64,000 bases of DNA from Croceicoccus sp. (GCA_002694745.1 NZMY01000027.1:1-64000), one strand, 5' to 3'; positions 16,859 to 26,921 are shown, numbered from the stretch's first letter. Translations and numbers: made by a program. Notes: generated from the sequence alone by a model not told the origin.

Positions 16859-19800
16859 ATGCAGTTTCGCCGCCTGCGCCTTTCCGGGTTCAAAAGCTTC
16901 GTCGAACCGGCGGAGCTGAGGATCGAGCCGGGGCTGACGGGCGTCGTCGGCCCCAACGGGTGCGGCAAGTCCAACCTTCTCGAAGCGATCCGCTGGGTCA
17001 TGGGCGAAAGCTCGGCCAAGTCGATGCGCGGGTCGGGGATGGAGGACGTGATCTTCGCGGGCACCGCCAGCCGCCCGCCGCGCAGCTTTGCCGAAGTCTC
17101 GCTGCTGATCGACACCGCCGATGGCGACGAGATGGATGTCACCCGCCGGATCGAGCGGGGCGCGGGCAGCGCCTATCGCCTGAACGGCAGCGATGTGCGC
17201 GCCAAGGATATCGCGCTGATGTTCGCCGATGCCGCGACCGGCGCGCATAGCCCAGCGCTGGTGTCGCAAGGCAAGATCGCCGCCGTCATCGCCGCCAAGC
17301 CCGCAGAACGCCGCCAGATGCTGGAGGAGGCGGCGGGCATCTCGGGCCTGCACGTTCGGCGCAAGGATGCCGAGCAGAAATTGCGCGCGACCGAGGCGAA
17401 CCTGGCGCGGCTGGAGGATCTGCTGGCGCAGCTCGACAGCCGGATGGGTGCGCTGCGGCGGCAGGCGAAAGCGGCGGAGAAATATCGCGAGCTGTCCGAC
17501 CAGATCCGCGTGGCCGAGGCGCAAGTTTTGTTCGCCCGCTGGCGCGAGGCCGCTGCCGCCGCCGATGCGGCGCGCACGTTGGCAAAGGAGAGCGAGGCCG
17601 CGGTGACTGCGGCGCAGGCCGCGACCAGTGCCGCTGCCGAGGCGCAGCGCGAGAACGCGGTCCGTCTGGCGCAGACGCGCGAGGACATGGCCGACCGGCG
17701 CGACGATGTTTCGGCGCAGGCGAACCTCCTCACCATGCTGACCGGCAGGCTGGAAGCGGCGGAGGAAAAACTTGCCGATCTGGACCGGCAATATGCGCGG
17801 CTGAACAAGGATGAAGGCGACGCGGAGGAAAGCACCCGCAACGCTGCCGAGGCGATGGGGCGGCTGACCAAGGATATCGCGGCGGCCCAGAAGGCGCTGG
17901 CCGAGGACGAGGCTCGCCGCCCCCGGCTCGCCGCCGCACAGGACGATGCCGAACGCGCGGGCCGCGCCGCCGAACTGGCGCTGGCGCAGGCGACCGCCGA
18001 TCAGGCAAGGGTCGAGGCCGACTGGCGCGTGGCCGAGGCCGCCGTGCAGCAGGCCGAAAACACGCTATCGCGCGCCGAGCGCGAGCTGGAGCGCAGCGAA
18101 GCCGAACGCGACGCTCTGGGCAGCGAGGACGAGGCCCGCGACGCCCTGCGCGCCGCCGAGACCCGCTGCGAACGGGCCAGTGCGGCGCGAAGCGAGGCGC
18201 GTACCACCATAGACGAGGCGCGGATCGCGCGTGATGCCGCCAGCGCCCGCCGCGATTCCAGCGCCAGCGCACTATCCTCTGCGCGTGCGGAACTGGCGGG
18301 CGTGGAGCGCGAGCACGACGCCTTGCTGCGCGACCGCACCGCGCGGGAAAAGGCCGACAAGGGCGCCAAGGGCCGCAGGCGCGCGATCGATGCGGTCAAG
18401 GCCGCGCCCGGTTACGAACGCGCGCTCGCCGCAGCCTTGGGGCGCGACGGGGCGGCACTGCTCGCCGCGCCTGCCGATGGCGAGGAAGGGCGGTTCTGGA
18501 CGGGTTCGGCGGTGCCCAAGCCGCATACCGAGAGCCTTGCCGCCCATGTCACCGATGCGCCGGAGGAATTGCGGGCGCGTCTCGCGCTGGTGCGCGTGGC
18601 CGACGCGGATAGCGGACAGGCCCTTGCCCCGGGCGAGTGGCTGGTGACGCGGGCGGGTTCGCTGCGGCGCTGGGACGGCTTCGTGGTGCGCGGCGAGGGT
18701 GCGGCGGAAGCGGCGATGCTGGAGGCGGCGAACCGGCTGGATGCGCTGGCGGCACGGCTGCCCGAATTGCGCGATGCCTTGACGAAAGCGGAGCAGGAGC
18801 AGGCCGAAGCCAGCGCCGCCTTCGAACGCGCGCGCGAAGCCAATGCCGAGGCCGAACGCGCGATGACGGCGGCAGCGGACGAGGAACGATCGGCCCTGAT
18901 GGCGCGGGGACAGGCCGAATCCGCGCTCGACCGCCTGCTGCGCGCCCGCGCCGAACTGGCCGAGCGCGTGAAAGAGCTGGCGGGCCGCGTCGCCGCCGCG
19001 AAGGACGAACTGGCCGACGCCGCCGCGCAGCGCGAAGCTCTCCCCGATCCGACCGCCCAGCGGCAGGCCAGCGAAGCGGCGCGCACCCGCAACGATGCGG
19101 CGCGCACAAGGCTGCAGCAGGCGATGGCCGAACATGCCGCGCTGGAACAGGCCCTGGCCGTCGGGCAGGAGCGCATCAATGCCATGCGCACCGACATGCG
19201 CGGCTGGGAAGGACGATCGGGCGATGCGGCGAGGCGGCTGGCCGAAACCGCCCGGCGGCGCGAGGAGATCGAGGAAGAGCGCGCCGTCACCGCCGCCCGG
19301 CCCGAGGCTTTGCAACGCGAGATCGAGCAGGCCAGCGCCGCGCGTGACCGGCTGACCGCCGAGTTGGACAAGGCGCAGGCCGCGCATGGCGAAGCTGAAG
19401 CCGCCGCGCGTGAGGCTGATGCCGCCTTCGCCGCCGCCAACGAAACGCTGGCCGCAGCGCGTGAGGCCCGCGCCGGGGCCGCCGCCCGCGCCGAGAACGA
19501 GGAAGCGCGCCGCGGCGAATTCGCGCGCGCCAGCGGCGAACGCTTCCACTGCCCGCCCCCTCTGCTGCCCGAACGGATCGGTTTCGACGGCGCCGAAGCC
19601 GCCAGCCTCTCCGCCGAACGCCATGCGCAGCAATTGGAGAGCCTGAGCGCGTCGCGCGAACGGCTAGGCCCGGTCAATCTGGTCGCTGCCGACGAGCTGG
19701 CCGAAGCCGAGGCCGAGCATGGATCGAGCGCCGCCGAGCAGGCCGAACTCGCCGAGGCGGTGCACCGGCTGCGCGGCTCCATCGGCAGCCTCAACCGCGA

Positions 19801-20290
19801 GGGGCGCGAACGGCTGCGCGCAGCCTTCGACGCGGTGGACGAGCATTTCCGCTCGCTGTTCGCCACGCTGTTCGGCGGCGGACAGGCGCATCTGGCACTG
19901 GTCGACAGCGACGATCCGCTGGAGGCGGGGCTGGAGATCTATGCCCAGCCGCCGGGCAAGAAGCTGCAATCGCTGACGCTGCTGTCGGGCGGCGAACAGG
20001 CGCTGACCGCGGTGGCGCTGATCTTCGCGCTGTTCCTGACCAATCCGGCGCCGATCTGCGTTCTGGACGAGGTCGATGCGCCGCTCGACGATGCCAATAT
20101 CGAACGCTTCTGCGACCTGCTTGAGGTGATGGTCCAGCAGACGCAGACGCGTTACCTGATCGTGACGCATAACGCCGTCACGATGAGCCGGATGCACCGG
20201 CTGTTCGGTGTCACCATGGTCGAACAAGGCGTCTCGCGCCTCGTCAGCGTGGATCTTGGGGGAGCAGAGGAATTGCTGGCAGCGGAATGA
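16859..20290 (+). CDS. smc: Chromosome segregation ATPase SMC
   Basis: A 1143-residue SMC protein that compacts and segregates chromosomes with ScpA/ScpB. The N-terminal head carries GPNGCGKSN (Walker A). Two long coiled-coil arms flank a short hinge (about 510-620). The C-terminal head carries LLSGGEQAL (signature) and ICVLDEVDAPLDD (Walker B and D-loop). The coiled-coil arms are extremely Ala/Glu/Arg-rich. The start is ATG 16859. Its stop overlaps the ATG of the next gene by 4 bases (ATGA). scpA and scpB are not in the window. Confidence 0.97.
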   Translation: MQFRRLRLSGFKSFVEPAELRIEPGLTGVVGPNGCGKSNLLEAIRWVMGESSAKSMRGSGMEDVIFAGTASRPPRSFAEVSLLIDTADGDEMDVTRRIERGAGSAYRLNGSDVRAKDIALMFADAATGAHSPALVSQGKIAAVIAAKPAERRQMLEEAAGISGLHVRRKDAEQKLRATEANLARLEDLLAQLDSRMGALRRQAKAAEKYRELSDQIRVAEAQVLFARWREAAAAADAARTLAKESEAAVTAAQAATSAAAEAQRENAVRLAQTREDMADRRDDVSAQANLLTMLTGRLEAAEEKLADLDRQYARLNKDEGDAEESTRNAAEAMGRLTKDIAAAQKALAEDEARRPRLAAAQDDAERAGRAAELALAQATADQARVEADWRVAEAAVQQAENTLSRAERELERSEAERDALGSEDEARDALRAAETRCERASAARSEARTTIDEARIARDAASARRDSSASALSSARAELAGVEREHDALLRDRTAREKADKGAKGRRRAIDAVKAAPGYERALAAALGRDGAALLAAPADGEEGRFWTGSAVPKPHTESLAAHVTDAPEELRARLALVRVADADSGQALAPGEWLVTRAGSLRRWDGFVVRGEGAAEAAMLEAANRLDALAARLPELRDALTKAEQEQAEASAAFERAREANAEAERAMTAAADEERSALMARGQAESALDRLLRARAELAERVKELAGRVAAAKDELADAAAQREALPDPTAQRQASEAARTRNDAARTRLQQAMAEHAALEQALAVGQERINAMRTDMRGWEGRSGDAARRLAETARRREEIEEERAVTAARPEALQREIEQASAARDRLTAELDKAQAAHGEAEAAAREADAAFAAANETLAAAREARAGAAARAENEEARRGEFARASGERFHCPPPLLPERIGFDGAEAASLSAERHAQQLESLSASRERLGPVNLVAADELAEAEAEHGSSAAEQAELAEAVHRLRGSIGSLNREGRERLRAAFDAVDEHFRSLFATLFGGGQAHLALVDSDDPLEAGLEIYAQPPGKKLQSLTLLSGGEQALTAVALIFALFLTNPAPICVLDEVDAPLDDANIERFCDLLEVMVQQTQTRYLIVTHNAVTMSRMHRLFGVTMVEQGVSRLVSVDLGGAEELLAAE

Positions 20291-20757
20291 TGACCGACGA
20301 ACTGACACAACTTCACCCGTCGCACCGCACGGCGATGATGATCGAGGGCGCTTTCGTCGCGGTGCCGCTGCTGGTCGCGGGCATCGTGCTTGAAATCGTC
20401 GGCCTGCTGCCGACCGGCGTCGTCATCGTGCCCGCCGCGCTGGTGGCGCTATGGTGCCTTGGCTGGGCGCCGATGCGCCGCTATCGGCACAAGGGTTTTG
20501 CTCTGGCGGAGGACCGGCTGCGCGTGGTCAAGGGCTGGCTGTTCCACCGCGATACGGTGGTGCCGTTCGGGCGGGTTCAGCATATCGACGTGATTCGCGG
20601 TCCGGTCGAACGCATGCTGGGCCTGTCGACGCTGGTGCTGCATACCGCCGGTTCGCACAACAGCTCGGTCGCGCTGCCCGGCCTGCTGGACAGCGATGCG
20701 CAGTCGATGCGCGAAGTCATCCGCAGCCATATCACCCGCGAGACGGAAGGTGTCTGA
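20287..20757 (+). CDS. PH-domain membrane protein, YdbS-like
   Basis: A 156-residue inner-membrane protein. It has two N-terminal hydrophobic helices (about 20-40 and 42-62) followed by a bacterial PH domain (bPH2/YdbS-like, about 68-150) containing VVPFGRVQHIDV and GPVERMLGLSTLVL, both typical. In Bacillus, YdbS and YdbT act as a pair in resistance to certain bacteriocins. Here too the gene is followed immediately by a larger paired PH protein, with overlapping ends. It is coupled to smc through ATGA. Confidence 0.87.
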   Translation: MMTDELTQLHPSHRTAMMIEGAFVAVPLLVAGIVLEIVGLLPTGVVIVPAALVALWCLGWAPMRRYRHKGFALAEDRLRVVKGWLFHRDTVVPFGRVQHIDVIRGPVERMLGLSTLVLHTAGSHNSSVALPGLLDSDAQSMREVIRSHITRETEGV

Positions 20758-22273
20758 TCCGCGCGGCGAAGCACCGCGCCGGACCGAATTGCTGGGCCTT
20801 GTGCCGTCGGTGACCAAGGGTCTGGCGCAGGCAGTATTCGCGGTGATCGCGGTTGCGGTCGGCGCGCGGGAAATCAGCTCCAACGCGTTCCTCATGGTCA
20901 CGATCGCCGTGCTGATCGTCGGCAGCGCGCTGGCGGCCGCTTTTGTGCGGTGGTGGCGCACCGAATATCGCGTCGGCGCCGATGACATCAGGCTGGAAAC
21001 CGGCCTTCTGTCGCGTGAAGCGCGTTCGGTGCCCTATGAGCGGATACAGGATGTCAGCATCGCCGAACCGCTGCTGGCGCGCCTGCTGGGGCTGGTGTCG
21101 GTGACTTTCGAGACGGGCGCGGGCGGCAAGGACGAGATCGAACTTGCCTATGTCACTCGTGCGGAAGGCGAGCGGCTGCGCGCTGTCGTGCGCCGCCAGC
21201 GCGAGACGCCGGTCGAGACAGGGGCCGCTGGGGCCGTAGCGCCCGCCGACGCCGCCGAAGAACCGTCCGAGACATTATTCGCGATGGATCTGGGGCGGGT
21301 CGTGCATTTCGGCCTGTTCGAATTCTCGCTGGTGGTGCTGGGCGTGATCGGGGCGGCGCTGCAGCAACTCGATTTCCTGCTGCCCTTCGACATATGGAGC
21401 GCGGATTTCTGGACCGATTTATTCGCCGTCCAGACCGACACGCTGCGGCACTGGGGTTTTGCCGCGCAAATATTCGGTGCGGTTCTCGCGGCGGTTTCGC
21501 TGCTGGTGCTGGGAGTGGTGACCGGAGTCGTGCGCACGGTTTTGCGCGATTACGATTTCCGGCTGGAACGGACCGAGCGCGGATTTCGCCGCCGCCGCGG
21601 TCTGCTCAATCGCACCGATGTGGTGATGCCGGTTCACCGCGTCCAGGCGGGCGTGCTGGCGACCGGGCTGGTGCGCCGCCGGTTTGGCTGGCACTCGCTG
21701 AAATTCGTCAGCCTTGCCAATGATGCGAAATCGGCCAGTCACGATGTCGTCCCCTTCGCCCAACCGGACGAGATCGCGCCCGTCGCGCGCGCCGCAAGCA
21801 TCGCCCTGCCGGGTCCGGACACGCGCTGGCATCGGCCCAGCAGGCGGCCCTGGACCGACAGCTTCGTGTTTTTCGCCGCCGCGCTGACCGCGGCGGGCAT
21901 GGTCATGGCCATCGCGGATGTGCCGTGGTGGCCCGCTCCGTTGGTGGCGATTCCGGTGGCGGGCGTGCTTCACGCGCTGCACTGGCTCCGCCATGGCTGG
22001 GCGATGGACGACGGGCAATTGTTCGTCCGCACCGGGCTGCTGGCACCGGTCGTGACCTCCGCCCCCGCGATCAAGCTTCAGAGCGTGGAAATCGCGCGCG
22101 GCCCGCTGGGCAGGCTGCGCGGTTACGTCGCGCTGAAATGCGGGCTGGCCGGCGGCAGGCTGGAAATCGACGGATTGATGCACGACACGGCAGAGGCGCT
22201 GCGCCAGTCCATCCTGGCCGAGATCGCGCGCGTGGACTTCTCGCGCCTCAACACCCCTGCGGTAAAGCGCTGA
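20750..22273 (+). CDS. PH-domain membrane protein, YdbT-like
   Basis: A 507-residue membrane protein with three bacterial PH domains, each following a pair of transmembrane helices. The domains centre near residues 70-130 (VPYERIQDVSIAEPLLARLLGL), 270-340 (VMPVHRVQAGVL) and 430-490 (KLQSVEIARGPLGRLRGY). The GTG at 20750 overlaps the preceding gene by 8 bases, indicating a two-protein complex with it. It ends only 4 bases from the convergent ftsA stop. The substrate is unknown; the pair is often annotated as envelope stress or lipid-related. Confidence 0.87.
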   Translation: MSDPRGEAPRRTELLGLVPSVTKGLAQAVFAVIAVAVGAREISSNAFLMVTIAVLIVGSALAAAFVRWWRTEYRVGADDIRLETGLLSREARSVPYERIQDVSIAEPLLARLLGLVSVTFETGAGGKDEIELAYVTRAEGERLRAVVRRQRETPVETGAAGAVAPADAAEEPSETLFAMDLGRVVHFGLFEFSLVVLGVIGAALQQLDFLLPFDIWSADFWTDLFAVQTDTLRHWGFAAQIFGAVLAAVSLLVLGVVTGVVRTVLRDYDFRLERTERGFRRRRGLLNRTDVVMPVHRVQAGVLATGLVRRRFGWHSLKFVSLANDAKSASHDVVPFAQPDEIAPVARAASIALPGPDTRWHRPSRRPWTDSFVFFAAALTAAGMVMAIADVPWWPAPLVAIPVAGVLHALHWLRHGWAMDDGQLFVRTGLLAPVVTSAPAIKLQSVEIARGPLGRLRGYVALKCGLAGGRLEIDGLMHDTAEALRQSILAEIARVDFSRLNTPAVKR

Positions 22274-22277
22274 TCCG

Positions 22278-23543
22278 TCAGAAATATTCGCGAATGGCGC
22301 GCATCAGCCGCGCGGGCATGGTCATGCGCGCGAACCGGCTGGCGCTCTGCCATCCGCCCGCGCTGGTGCGAATATCCAGCGGGTCGGCGGCGGCATAGAG
22401 GATCAGGCCGGACAGGCTGGCGAAGCCGGGGGTCGCATGCGCTTCGGGCAGGCCGCTCATCTTCGGGGCCGCGCCGGTGCGGACGGGTTTCGCCAGCGAT
22501 TGCTGCATGTAATCGGCTAGCCCCGCCAGTTCGCCGCCGCCGCCGGTCAGCACGATCTGCCGCCCGTTGCCGCCGCGCCCGGTGACGAAGCCCAGCGACT
22601 TCAGCGTCGCCGCCACGTCCTGCGTCCAGCGCGCCAGCTGGCTGTTGATGACCGCCACCAGATCGGCACGCAAAATTGTCTCCGCGCTTTCCGCGCCATT
22701 GCCTAGGGGAATACGCTCGCGGTGGTCGGTCGGGCTGGCGATGGCCGAGCCATAGACGCATTTCAGCCGCTCGGCCTGCGTGCGGCGCACTCCGAAGGCG
22801 CTCGCAATGGCATCGGTGATGTCGCCCGAGCCATAGGGCAGCACCGACATGCCGACCAGAATGCCGCCGACATGGACCGAGACATGCGTCACCTCCGCCC
22901 CGAAATCGACCATGGCGACGCCCAGCTCGCGCTCTTCGTCCGACAAGCAGGCGTGACCGGTGGCGATGCCGGCTCCAACGACGCCCTCGACGTTCAGATG
23001 CGCGTTCTGGACCGCTTCCATCAGATTGCGCAAAGGCCCGGTCTCGGCCTCCATGACATGGACTGCGACCGCCAGCCTCTCGGCATGAAGCCCGCGCGGA
23101 TTGCCCACGCCATGCGCGCCATCCAGGATGTAATGCGCGGGCTGCGCATGCAGCACCACGCGCGGCGCGCCGGCGGGCGGAATGATCTGTTCGCGCGCGT
23201 CGGACATCAGATATTCGATGTCGTCCTGATCGATGCGGCGGCCGCCAACCTCAAGGTCGATCTCGCGGATTTCGGACATCAGGCCCGCATTGCCGCAGCC
23301 GATCCATACCGATTCCACCTGCGTATCGGCGGCGCGTTCGGCGCGTTCGATGGCGTCGCGGATGGCATGGGTCGCCGCGTCCATGTCGGTGACATATCCG
23401 CGCCGGATGCCGTCGGCGGCGCGGTGCCCGCTGCCCAGCACGACCAGCTCGCCATCCGCGGTCAGCCCCGCGATCATCGCGGCGATGCGGAACGATCCGA
23501 TGTCGACCGCCCCGATGATCTTTTCAATACGCGTTGCAGCCAT
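22278..23543 (-). CDS. ftsA: Cell division protein FtsA
   Basis: An actin-like ATPase of 421 residues that tethers FtsZ to the membrane and recruits late divisome proteins. It shows the N-terminal phosphate-1 motif AVDIGSFRIAA, the connect/1C domain (about 85-165), a phosphate-2 motif VDFGAEVTHVSV, and the adenosine-binding VLTGGGGELAGL. A C-terminal amphipathic helix (MPARLMRAIREYF) is the membrane-targeting sequence. It is the last gene of the dcw cluster. ftsZ, which normally follows, is absent, and a convergent PH-protein gene ends 4 bases away. Confidence 0.96.
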   Translation of the reverse strand: MAATRIEKIIGAVDIGSFRIAAMIAGLTADGELVVLGSGHRAADGIRRGYVTDMDAATHAIRDAIERAERAADTQVESVWIGCGNAGLMSEIREIDLEVGGRRIDQDDIEYLMSDAREQIIPPAGAPRVVLHAQPAHYILDGAHGVGNPRGLHAERLAVAVHVMEAETGPLRNLMEAVQNAHLNVEGVVGAGIATGHACLSDEERELGVAMVDFGAEVTHVSVHVGGILVGMSVLPYGSGDITDAIASAFGVRRTQAERLKCVYGSAIASPTDHRERIPLGNGAESAETILRADLVAVINSQLARWTQDVAATLKSLGFVTGRGGNGRQIVLTGGGGELAGLADYMQQSLAKPVRTGAAPKMSGLPEAHATPGFASLSGLILYAAADPLDIRTSAGGWQSASRFARMTMPARLMRAIREYF

Positions 23544-23548
23544 CCGAC

Positions 23549-24526
23549 CTACCCCCCGATTTCCTCGCCCGATTCCTGGGCAGCCGCGGCCTGCGCGGCC
23601 TCGCGCTCAAGCCGCTTGCGCTGTGCTTCCATCTCGGCTTCCTCTGCCGCGCGGCCGGGCACGCGCATATAGATGCGGTCGTCGGCGCGCATGTCGAACA
23701 CCGACACCTTGCCGCCCAGCAGGCGGTTCATTCCGTCGAGCCGTGCGAAAGAGACCAGCGCATCGGACGATTCCTCGTCCCCCTCGGGCAAGGCCACGAC
23801 CTGCCCGGTCTTGAACGTCAGGTTCCAGCGGCGATTGCCGACCCACTCGGCGGCGCGCACCTGCGGCTTGAGCGCGGGGGCGGCATCGAGCAGTTCGGAC
23901 AGTTCGACCGCCCGGTCCGCCGCGCCGTCGCCTGACAGCACCAGCATCTTTTCCGCCTCCCCGCGCTTGACGGGTTCGAGGCGGTGGCCCGACGGGTCGA
24001 TCAGCACATATTCCTCGCCCTCGCGCAGGACGGCGTGGGGGCGGCGTTCGACGATGTCGATCACCAGCGTATCGGGAAGCTGCCGAGAGACGCGCGCATC
24101 GGACACCCACGGCAATTGCAGCAGATCCTCGCGCAGCACGTCGACATCCATCAGCGGCATGGGCACCTGCTGAACGGCCACGGCGCGTTCGTAGATCGCC
24201 TGCCGGTCCATCCGGTCGACGCCGCGCACCTCGACCTTGCGCACGGTGAAGCCCGCATCGTCCGCCATGCCGCCGACGCGGTCGCGCACGGCCTCGGGCA
24301 GGCCGGCATAGATCGCCAGCGCCACCAGCGAGACCGCAGCGAGCGCGATGAAGACGCCGATGAAGAATTTCTGCAGCCCGGTCTCGGAAATCGGCACCTT
24401 GTTCCATGCCGCGCCGACCGCGCCGCCGGTCTTCTGCTTCGCACCGCGAACCGCGCGCGCCTTGCCCTTGGCAGCGGTGGCGCGGCGCACGCCCTTGCCG
24501 CCGCGCTTGATGGTGGTCGCGCTCAT
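23549..24526 (-). CDS. ftsQ: Cell division protein FtsQ
   Basis: A bitopic divisome protein of 325 residues that bridges early and late division proteins. It has a very basic cytoplasmic tail (1-50), one transmembrane helix (about 53-75), a POTRA domain (about 90-160) with FTVRKVEVRGVDRM, and a periplasmic beta domain containing the motif ERRPHAVLREG. A charged Ala/Glu tail of about 30 residues ends the protein. The start overlaps the murB stop by 4 bases; no ddl gene intervenes. ftsA starts 5 bases downstream. Confidence 0.95.
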   Translation of the reverse strand: MSATTIKRGGKGVRRATAAKGKARAVRGAKQKTGGAVGAAWNKVPISETGLQKFFIGVFIALAAVSLVALAIYAGLPEAVRDRVGGMADDAGFTVRKVEVRGVDRMDRQAIYERAVAVQQVPMPLMDVDVLREDLLQLPWVSDARVSRQLPDTLVIDIVERRPHAVLREGEEYVLIDPSGHRLEPVKRGEAEKMLVLSGDGAADRAVELSELLDAAPALKPQVRAAEWVGNRRWNLTFKTGQVVALPEGDEESSDALVSFARLDGMNRLLGGKVSVFDMRADDRIYMRVPGRAAEEAEMEAQRKRLEREAAQAAAAQESGEEIGG

Positions 24527-25479
24527 TGTCCGGCCTCTTCAGCGGTCAGGCCGACGCGGCGAATTTCCCATTCGAGTTCGATGCCGCTGTTCTCGCGCAC
24601 GCGGCGGCGTACCTCTTCGCCCAGCGCCTCGATATCGGCGCTGGCGGCGTTGCCGTTGTTGATGAGGAAATTGGTGTGCTTCTCGCTCACCTGCGCGTCG
24701 CCGATGGCAAGGCCGCGGCAGCCTGCGCGGTCGACCAGCTCCCACGCGCTGTGCCCCGGCGGGTTCTTGAAGGTCGAGCCGCCCGTCTTCGTGCGCAGCG
24801 GCTGAGAGGCTTCGCGCGCGGCGGGGATGCGGTCCATCTCGGCCTGGATCGCGGCGGGATCGCCCTTGCTGCCGCGCATGGTGGCGCTGGTGACGATCGC
24901 GCCGCCGGGCAGAGCCGAGTGGCGATAGCTGTATTGCAGATCGTCCAGCGTGAATACGCGCCGTTCGCCGCTGCGCAGCACGACTTCGGCCTCGACCAAT
25001 ATGTCCTTCACCTCACGCCCATAGGCGCCGCCGTTCATGCGCACGAAGCCGCCGACCGAACCGGGGATCGACTTCAGGAACTCAAGCCCCGCGATGCCGT
25101 GATCGCGCGCGCTGGAACTGGCGAGCACGCCCGATGTGCCGCCGCCCAGCTTCAGCGTCAGATCATCCAGCCGTTCGACATCGGCAAAACCCTTGCCCAG
25201 CCGGACGACGACGCCGTTCACGCCGCCGTCGCGAATGATCAGGTTGGACCCCAGCCCCAGCCCCATCACCGGCACCCAATCGGGCAGCGCGGACAGGAAC
25301 ACGGCGAGATCATCGGCATCGGCGGGTTCGAACAGCAGTTCGGCGGGGCCGCCGGTCTTGAACCATGTCAGCTTGGCCAGCGGCGCATGCGCGGTCAGCC
25401 GCCCGCGCGGTTCGGGCACGCTGATCGAGCCGCCGCGCAGCGCGAATTGCAGTTCGCCGGTGTGGGGCTTGCTGGCCAT
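24523..25479 (-). CDS. murB: UDP-N-acetylenolpyruvoylglucosamine reductase MurB
   Basis: An FAD/NADPH-dependent reductase of 318 residues that completes UDP-MurNAc synthesis in the cytoplasm. The FAD-binding part shows LAKLTWFKTGGPAELLF and LGLGSNLIIRDGG. The substrate domain contains IPGSVGGFVRMNGGAYGREV and GSTFKNPPG, and ISEKHTNF appears as VSEKHTNF. This is the type lacking the Tyr loop (type IIa), as usual in alphaproteobacteria. The ATG at 25479 overlaps the murC stop by one base. The stop overlaps ftsQ. Confidence 0.96.
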   Translation of the reverse strand: MASKPHTGELQFALRGGSISVPEPRGRLTAHAPLAKLTWFKTGGPAELLFEPADADDLAVFLSALPDWVPVMGLGLGSNLIIRDGGVNGVVVRLGKGFADVERLDDLTLKLGGGTSGVLASSSARDHGIAGLEFLKSIPGSVGGFVRMNGGAYGREVKDILVEAEVVLRSGERRVFTLDDLQYSYRHSALPGGAIVTSATMRGSKGDPAAIQAEMDRIPAAREASQPLRTKTGGSTFKNPPGHSAWELVDRAGCRGLAIGDAQVSEKHTNFLINNGNAASADIEALGEEVRRRVRENSGIELEWEIRRVGLTAEEAGQ

Positions 25480-26921
25480 CACGGGGTGCGGCTCCGCCTT
25501 TGCGACACCTCGTTCGCGAGATCGGCGGCCCAGCGCGTGATGTCGCCCGCGCCAAGGCACACGACGATGTCGCCCGGCTCGACCACTGGGGCGAGCGTGT
25601 CGGCGAGCGCGTCGGCATCCTCGACGATGCCGGTGTGGCGGTGGCCGCGCTCTTTCAGGCCTGCGACCAGCGCCTCGGCGCTTGCCCCTTCGATCGGCTG
25701 TTCGCCCGCGGGATAGACCGGGGTGACGAACACGATATCGGCGTCGTTGAACGCGCTCTGGAAATCTTCCATGTGATCGCGCAGGCGCGAATAGCGGTGC
25801 GGCTGCGCGACGGCGATGACGCGGTGGCGCGCGCCTTCGCGGGCAGCAGACAGCACGGCGCGGATCTCGACCGGGTGGTGGCCGTAATCGTCGATGACGA
25901 TGGCGGGGTCCCCGCCCTCGAACGCGATCTCGCCCACTTTGGTAAAACGCCGCCGCACGCCGCCGAACCGCGCGAACCCTTCGCGGACGGTGTCGGACGG
26001 GCACTGCATCTCAACCGCGACGGCGACGGCGGCCAATGCGTTCAGCACGTTGTGGCGGCCCGGCATGGGCAGTTCGATCCCGTCGATCCGCACCAGCGAT
26101 CCGTCACGCTGGCGCAGTACCGCGTCAAAGCGGTTGCCGCCCAGGATCGGCGTTACGTTCTCCGCCCGCACATCGGCCTGCGCCGAAAAACCGTAGGTCA
26201 CGGTACGGCGGTCGCGGATCTTGGGCAGGATCGCCTGCACCTCAGGGTGGTCAAGGCACAGCACCGCCGCGCCGTAGAAGGGCACGTTCTCGACGAATTC
26301 GACGAAGGCGTCCTTCACCGCGTCGAAACTGCCGTAATGGTCGAGATGTTCGGGATCGATATTGGTCACGACCGCGATCGTGCCGTCGAGCCGCAGGAAG
26401 CTGCCGTCGCTCTCGTCGGCCTCGACCACCATCCAGTCGCTTTCGCCCACGCGCGCGTTTGAGCCATAGCTTTCGATGATCCCGCCATTGATCACGGTCG
26501 GATCGACGCCGCCCGCATCCAGCAGCGCCGCGATCATCGAGGTGGTGGTGGTCTTGCCATGCGTTCCCGCGACCGCGACCGTGCGCTTCAGGCGCATCAG
26601 CTCGGCCAGCATCTCGGCGCGGCGGACGACGGGGATGCGCGCCTCGAGCGCGGCGACCACTTCGGGATTGTCGCGGCGCACGGCGGTCGAGATGACCAGC
26701 ACGGCGACGCCTTCGACATTCTCCGCCTTTTGCCCGATGGTCACCGGGATGCCGCGCGCGCGCAGGTTCTCCACCACCGGGCTTTCGCGCAGATCGCTGC
26801 CCTGCACGCGGTAGCCGAGATTGTGCATCACCTCGGCAATGCCCGACATGCCAATGCCGCCGATGCCCGCGAAATGGATGACGCCGATGTCCAGCAGCGG
26901 ATCGGAGATGAGCGCCTTCAT
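25479..26921 (-). CDS. murC: UDP-N-acetylmuramate--L-alanine ligase MurC
   Basis: A Mur ligase of 480 residues that adds L-Ala to UDP-MurNAc using ATP. The N-terminal UDP-binding domain shows [17 protein letters not shown] (15-31). The P-loop GTHGKTTT spans 119-126. The central motif [10 protein letters not shown] and the C-terminal domain motif [10 protein letters not shown] are diagnostic of MurC. The start overlaps the murG stop by 4 bases, and the stop overlaps the murB start, indicating tight translational coupling. Confidence 0.97.
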   Translation of the reverse strand: MKALISDPLLDIGVIHFAGIGGIGMSGIAEVMHNLGYRVQGSDLRESPVVENLRARGIPVTIGQKAENVEGVAVLVISTAVRRDNPEVVAALEARIPVVRRAEMLAELMRLKRTVAVAGTHGKTTTTSMIAALLDAGGVDPTVINGGIIESYGSNARVGESDWMVVEADESDGSFLRLDGTIAVVTNIDPEHLDHYGSFDAVKDAFVEFVENVPFYGAAVLCLDHPEVQAILPKIRDRRTVTYGFSAQADVRAENVTPILGGNRFDAVLRQRDGSLVRIDGIELPMPGRHNVLNALAAVAVAVEMQCPSDTVREGFARFGGVRRRFTKVGEIAFEGGDPAIVIDDYGHHPVEIRAVLSAAREGARHRVIAVAQPHRYSRLRDHMEDFQSAFNDADIVFVTPVYPAGEQPIEGASAEALVAGLKERGHRHTGIVEDADALADTLAPVVEPGDIVVCLGAGDITRWAADLANEVSQRRSRTP

